Source of the DNA: Rathayibacter oskolensis | GTDB taxonomy: Bacteria > Actinomycetota > Actinomycetes > Actinomycetales > Microbacteriaceae | Reading direction: 5' to 3' | DNA length: 64,000 nucleotides | Assembly (NCBI RefSeq): GCF_900177245.1 | Contig: NZ_FXBM01000003.1 | Coordinates: forward strand, 124,001-188,000 | Shown: positions 59,248 to 64,000 of the stretch, piece by piece | Layout of the letters: the number at the start of each line of letters is the position of its first letter | Position numbering within the stretch: the first letter of the stretch is position 1 | The notes under the pieces: generated by a model | What the model saw: only the letters and a program-made list of their open reading frames with translations | What the model was told of the DNA's origin: nothing | The model's database searches: none | Made by a program: the position numbers and the translations under genes

Positions 59248-59251
<4 letters not shown>
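58691..59251 (-). CDS. ECF transporter S (substrate-binding) component
   Basis: The 186-aa membrane protein has about five or six helices. The N-terminal helix motif FGAVGAALYGALGALSF and the following SIRPAIAIIPFVGLRFGPVAGFFTGAVGNAIVDQ resemble small-molecule S components. It would bind the substrate outside and hand it to the T and A subunits. The specific ligand is not known; its operon neighbours suggest a nucleoside-like or sulfur-containing compound. GTG 59251 overlaps the ATPase stop as GTGA. Confidence 0.88.
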
Positions 59252-60929
<1,678 letters not shown>

Positions 60930-60933
<4 letters not shown>

Positions 60934-62210
60934 GAGCGTGCTCCGTCCCGCTGCGGCGCGGCGCGGCGGCCGGTCGACGTCCAGCTGCCGAGGAACTCCT
61001 GCTGCGCGAGGCTCGGCCGGTCGATGCCGATGCCCAGCGCCGCGAGCTTGGCGCGCGCGACGCGGTCGTCGACCTCCGGAGGCAGCAGGTGCACCGCGGG
61101 CACGAGGGTCTCGCGCGCCAGCACGTCGATCGCTGCCGCCTGCACGCCGAACGAGAGGTCCATGATCTCGATCGGGTTGCCCTCGCCCGCCGTGCAGTTG
61201 ATGCAGCCGCCGTCATCGAGCACGACGATCGAGCGACCGGTGGGGAGCACGAAGCGCTCGAGTGCGTGCCCGACGCTCTCGCGGGTGGCACCGGCGGCGA
61301 GCGCCGCGTCGATCGCGATCTCTTGCGCGACGCCTCCCGAGACCGCGACCGCCGCGCCGTCGGGCAGCGCCAGGAGGTGCTCCACGTCGATGGTGTGCGC
61401 GATGCCGGTCGCCGAGACGAGCAGGTCGGCGGTCGCGGCCGCCGCCTCGAGCTCGGCGACGTCGTAGCCGGCGAAGACCGCCTCGAGCGCCCGGACCGGG
61501 TCGACCTCTGCGATCGTGACGCGGGCGCCGAGCGCGCGGGCGTGCTGCGCGACTCCCCGGCCGACCGGCCCGAAGCCGGCGACGACGACGTGCGCGCGGT
61601 CGAGCGGGGTCGCGAGCAGGTCGAGCATCGTCAGCAGCGTCGACTGGCCGGTGCCGTGCCGGTTGTCGAACAGCGTCTTGCAGCGGGCGTCGTTGACGGC
61701 GAGCACCGGGATCCGCAGGGCGCCCTCGCGCTCCATGACCCGCAGCGGGCGGAGTCCGCTCGTGGTCTCCTCCGTCGCCCCGCGGAGGGTCTCGAGGGCC
61801 TCGGGGCGCTCGGTGTGCGCGAGGCGGGTGACCGAGGAGCCGTCGTCGACCAGGATGTCGAGCCTCCGGTCGAGGAGGTCGAGCGCGAAGGCCCGGTCGT
61901 CGGCCGCCGTCGCGTCGGACCGCGCGAAGACCGCGACCCCCGCGTGCTGGAGGGCGGCGGCCGTGTCGTCGTGCGTGTTGGAGGCGCCGCACATCACGCT
62001 CACCTCGGCGCCCGCCGCCGCGAGCTCCAGCGCCAGAGTCGCCGTCTTGGGCTCCAGGACGAGCACCAGGCCGATGCGCAGCCCCCGCACGCTGCCGCTC
62101 TCGCGCAGCTGACCGACGACACCGCGGGTGACCGGCATGAACCGCGCGGCCCAGTCGATCTTGTCCTGCCCCTGCTGCCAGAGCGAGGCGTCGCGGATGG
62201 AGGCGCTCAC
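60930..62210 (-). CDS. Adenosylhomocysteinase-like protein without two catalytic histidines
   Basis: The 426-aa protein has the SAH hydrolase fold. Conserved are Asp 122/123 (VDDGSS), Glu 148 (TEETTSG), Lys 178 and Asp 182 (NDARCKTLFDN), the NAD motif GFGPVGRG (212-219) and EVDPVRALEA. The C-terminus ends LAQQEFLGSW as in archaeal/Thermotoga enzymes. The catalytic histidine of the CLHLEAKTA motif is Val 51 here (VLVLEPKTA), and the histidine of NAGHFDVEI is Gly 293 (VSGGVAQEI). It therefore probably binds NAD but uses another substrate or chemistry. GTG start at 62210, overlapped with the gene before and the ECF ATPase after. Confidence 0.9.
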
Positions 62211-62923
62211 GCGAGCAGCTCCAGAGCGAGCGCGCGATCGGCGCGGGCGTGAAGTTCGTGAAGGGGCGCGGCGGGATCGGCGGCCGTCGCGTCGCGGAGC
62301 GCGAGCGCGAAGCGGGCGCGGAGGCTCTCTCCGGTGCGCCGCGTCGACGCGTCGGCGACCTCGCGCGCCACCAGGAGGAAGGCCTCGCGGTCGGCAGTCA
62401 TCAGCCGAGCGATACCGGGCCGGCCGGAGGCGGGGTCGGTCGGCGCGATGACGGTCGGAGGCTCCTCCTGCTCGCCGGCGTCGACGAGGAGGAGGGGACC
62501 GCCGCCTCCGAGCGCACCGGGCGTCACCGGGTCGGCGAGCTCGCCGGTCGCGAAGGCGATCACCGCGTCGCCCAGCCGGGCGGACTCCGTGGTCGCGACG
62601 TCGAGGCCCTGCTGGGCCAGCTCGACGAGAGCGACGGGGTCGTCTCCGACCACGACGACGCGGGCACCCATGGCCGCCGTGCGGGTCGCCAGCTCGGCGG
62701 CGAGCCGACCCGAGCCGAGCACGGCGACGCGGGTGTGGGCGAAGGAGAGGTTGCTCGCGCTCGCCGCCGCGCGCAGGACGGCCTGGGCCCAGGCGGAGCG
62801 GGTGAGCGCCGCGACCACTCGCGAGGCTTCCGTCGGTGCAGCGGCGGCGTCGGCGTCGGCCAGCCGCTCGAGCAGGAGGGATCGTTCGTGCTCGCGACGC
62901 AGCGGAGTGAGGGTGGCGGACAT
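62207..62923 (-). CDS. Rossmann-fold protein, first gene of ECF operon
   Basis: The 238-aa protein has a central NAD-type motif, VAVLGSGRLAAELATRTAAMGARVVVVGDDP, near residue 67. The pattern resembles the NAD domain of the adenosylhomocysteinase-like protein encoded next (GxGxxG, GARV, DDP.AL). It lacks the substrate domain and the SAHH catalytic motifs. It may be a partner subunit of that protein, or an independent reductase. The stop overlaps the next start as GTGA. Function unknown. Confidence 0.7.
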   Translation of the reverse strand: MSATLTPLRREHERSLLLERLADADAAAAPTEASRVVAALTRSAWAQAVLRAAASASNLSFAHTRVAVLGSGRLAAELATRTAAMGARVVVVGDDPVALVELAQQGLDVATTESARLGDAVIAFATGELADPVTPGALGGGGPLLLVDAGEQEEPPTVIAPTDPASGRPGIARLMTADREAFLLVAREVADASTRRTGESLRARFALALRDATAADPAAPLHELHARADRALALELLA

Positions 62924-63050
62924 CGGGAGCTCCAGGTGGTGGCGATCGCGCCGGGGCGGGGCCGGCGGCGGAGCGCTTCTAAGCGGTTAGCGTGTGACCA
63001 TAGTCGCGCCGTATTTCGACCGACCGCTCGTTTATTACGACGACGTGAAA
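62924..63050 (-). promoter_or_regulatory. Probable promoter region of the ECF operon
   Basis: The stretch 63011-63050 is unusually A/T-rich for this genome (contains CGTTTATTACGA). The minus strand has -10-like TATGGT (63002-62997), and a 12-bp palindrome CGCTTCTAAGCG lies at 62974-62985. No -35 can be fixed and no riboswitch class was recognised. The exact promoter is not determined. Confidence 0.35.
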
Positions 63051-63146
63051 CATTCGCCCGTGCCGGTCGAGCAGCTGCCGAAGGCGGCGTGCCGAGACCC
63101 ACCTCGCGACGACCTCCGCCGATGCACTCCCCCTCACCCGCACGCA

Positions 63147-63182
63147 GCGATGCACCGGACCCCTGGGGATCCGGTGCATCGC
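63147..63182 (-). terminator. Strong hairpin after the repeat surface-protein gene
   Basis: GCGATGCACCGGA (63147-63159) and TCCGGTGCATCGC (63170-63182) form a perfect 13-bp stem with a 10-base loop that can itself pair partly. It lies 17 bp past the stop of the minus-strand surface protein gene. No U-tract follows. Confidence 0.75.
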
Positions 63183-63199
63183 TGTCGTCAGGAGTTCGG

Positions 63200-64000
63200 T
63201 CAGCCCTTCAGGTGCTTCTCACGTCCTCGGCGCTGGGCGAGCATCAGGAGTGCAGCACCGCCGAGCAGGACGAGCATCGCGACCGATGCCGTCACGGCCA
63301 TCGACGTGCCGTCGGTGCCCGTCGAGGCGAGTCCGACCTGGGGTCCCTGCGGTCCCCGGGGTCCGGCGACGGGGACCGTCGTCGAGTCGGAGGCGGAGGG
63401 TCGCGGTCCGGCCACCGGCGGCACGGCCGTCGGCGTGCTGGTCGGCGTCACCGTCGGGGTGACCGTCGGGGTCGGCGTGGCCGTCGGCGTCACCGTCGGG
63501 GTGACCGTCGGAGTCGGCGTAGCCGTCGGGGTGACCGTCGGAGTCGGCGTAGCCGTCGGCGTCACCGTGGGCGTCGGCGTGACCGTCGGAGTCCCCGTCG
63601 GCGTGACCGTCGGCGTCGGCGTGACCGTCGGAGTCACCGTCGGCGTCACCGTCGGGGTGACCGTCGGGGTGACCGTCGGAGTCGGCGTGACCGTCGGCGT
63701 CGGCGTGGGCGTCACGGTCGGAGTCGGCGTGGGACTCGGCGTCACGGTCGGAGTCGGCGTCGGCGTCACCGTCGGTGTGACGGTCGGAGTCGGCGTCGGG
63801 GTCACCGTCGGTGTGCCCGTCGGTGTGACGGTCGGAGTCGGCGTCGGGGTCACCGTGGGCGTGACCGTCGGGGTCACCGTGGGCGTGACCGTCGGGGTCA
63901 CCGTGGGCGTGACCGTCGGGGTCACCGTGGGCGTCACCGTCGGAGTCACAGTAGGCGTCACCGTCGGGGTCACCGTGGGCGTCACCGTCGGAGTCACAGT
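63200..64000 (-). CDS. Cell-wall-anchored protein with Thr-Pro-Val repeats (C-terminal part)
   Basis: Only the C-terminal part lies in the window. It consists of about 185 residues of TVTP-type repeats, a linker ([12 protein letters not shown]) and a sortase signal. That signal is LASTG, a hydrophobic helix [21 protein letters not shown] and a basic tail [10 protein letters not shown]. LAxTG motifs are recognised by class E sortases common in high-GC actinobacteria. The repeats would form an extended stalk that lifts an N-terminal domain (outside the window) off the cell wall. No sortase gene is in the window. Confidence 0.88.
   Translation of the reverse strand, partial: TVTPTVTPTVTPTVTPTVTPTVTPTVTPTVTPTVTPTVTPTVTPTVTPTVTPTPTPTVTPTGTPTVTPTPTPTVTPTVTPTPTPTVTPSPTPTPTVTPTPTPTVTPTPTVTPTVTPTVTPTVTPTVTPTPTVTPTGTPTVTPTPTVTPTATPTPTVTPTATPTPTVTPTVTPTATPTPTVTPTVTPTSTPTAVPPVAGPRPSASDSTTVPVAGPRGPQGPQVGLASTGTDGTSMAVTASVAMLVLLGGAALLMLAQRRGREKHLKG
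63430..64000. repeat. Tandem repeat coding for Thr-Val-Thr-Pro units
   Basis: Bases up to the window edge are built from repeats of about 6 and 12 bp (GTCACCGTCGGG and variants GTGACCGTCGGC), coding for TPTV and TPTP units. Runs of identical units at 63655-63680 and 63855-64000 could misalign during replication, so stalk length may vary between strains. The array continues beyond the window. Confidence 0.9.

Noticed and set aside
62979-63179. 66-residue minus-strand frame upstream of the ECF operon
   Set aside because: It spans the terminator hairpin at 63147-63182 and the probable promoter of the operon, and has no ribosome site or recognisable domain.
63430-64000. Regular short repeats resembling an array
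   Set aside because: The period is 6-12 bp, in frame and coding for Thr-Val-Thr-Pro; there are no spacers, so it is not CRISPR.

Overview
The window looks like chromosomal DNA of a high-GC actinobacterium, most likely a member of the Microbacteriaceae (Rathayibacter, Clavibacter or Curtobacterium type). The evidence is strong G/C bias at third codon positions, frequent GTG/TTG starts, ATGA/GTGA four-base overlaps in long operons, many ABC sugar-importer cassettes with LacI regulators, and an LAxTG-type surface anchor. The genus is inference only. No tRNA, rRNA, CRISPR array, transposase or integrase was seen.

Layout. 1-4331 (minus): a LacI-controlled sugar ABC importer (binding protein and two permeases) that runs off the left edge. 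4472-5215: a lipoprotein. 5332-12657 (minus): a tightly coupled cluster of class V aminotransferase, sarcosine-oxidase-like flavoenzyme, gamma-glutamyltransferase-like enzyme, copper amine oxidase and amidase, with a RidA-like protein divergently at 12818-13327; this looks like an amine or gamma-glutamyl-amine degradation unit. 13472-19665: short-chain dehydrogenases, a TetR switch, a flavin monooxygenase, a VOC protein, three small membrane proteins and a methyltransferase.

19724-32334 (minus): a twelve-gene catabolic operon read from a good sigma-70-like promoter at 32395-32423. It encodes iron alcohol dehydrogenase, aldehyde dehydrogenase, RraA-like aldolase, 3-hydroxyisobutyrate-dehydrogenase-like enzyme, a sugar ABC importer, CoA-transferase, crotonase, a lactonase-like amidohydrolase and two Gfo/Idh dehydrogenases. 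A divergent GntR gene follows. 33301-37433: a TetR/hydrolase pair, an aldehyde dehydrogenase and a phosphotriesterase-family protein. 37583-38769: a yybP-ykoY manganese riboswitch and a TerC-family gene.

38995-40219: a gene split by a 32-bp tandem duplication, just upstream of a sigma-factor gene. 40370-50938 (minus): a LacI-controlled alpha-galactosidase/ABC importer/secreted glycosidase cluster. 51146-53731: a lectin-gene remnant, then a double-ABM membrane protein coupled to guanine deaminase. 53900-55977: a small membrane protein and an MFS transporter. 56116-62923 (minus): an ECF-transporter operon that also encodes an adenosylhomocysteinase-like protein lacking two catalytic histidines, a Rossmann companion, an amidohydrolase and a cupin. 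The right edge holds the C-terminus of a Thr-Pro-Val repeat protein with a sortase signal.

The most unusual points are the ECF/adenosylhomocysteinase-like operon, the frameshift by tandem duplication next to the sigma factor, the twelve-gene operon of unassigned substrate, the amine cluster, and a palindromic element present in two copies (34826-34894 and 56037-56104).
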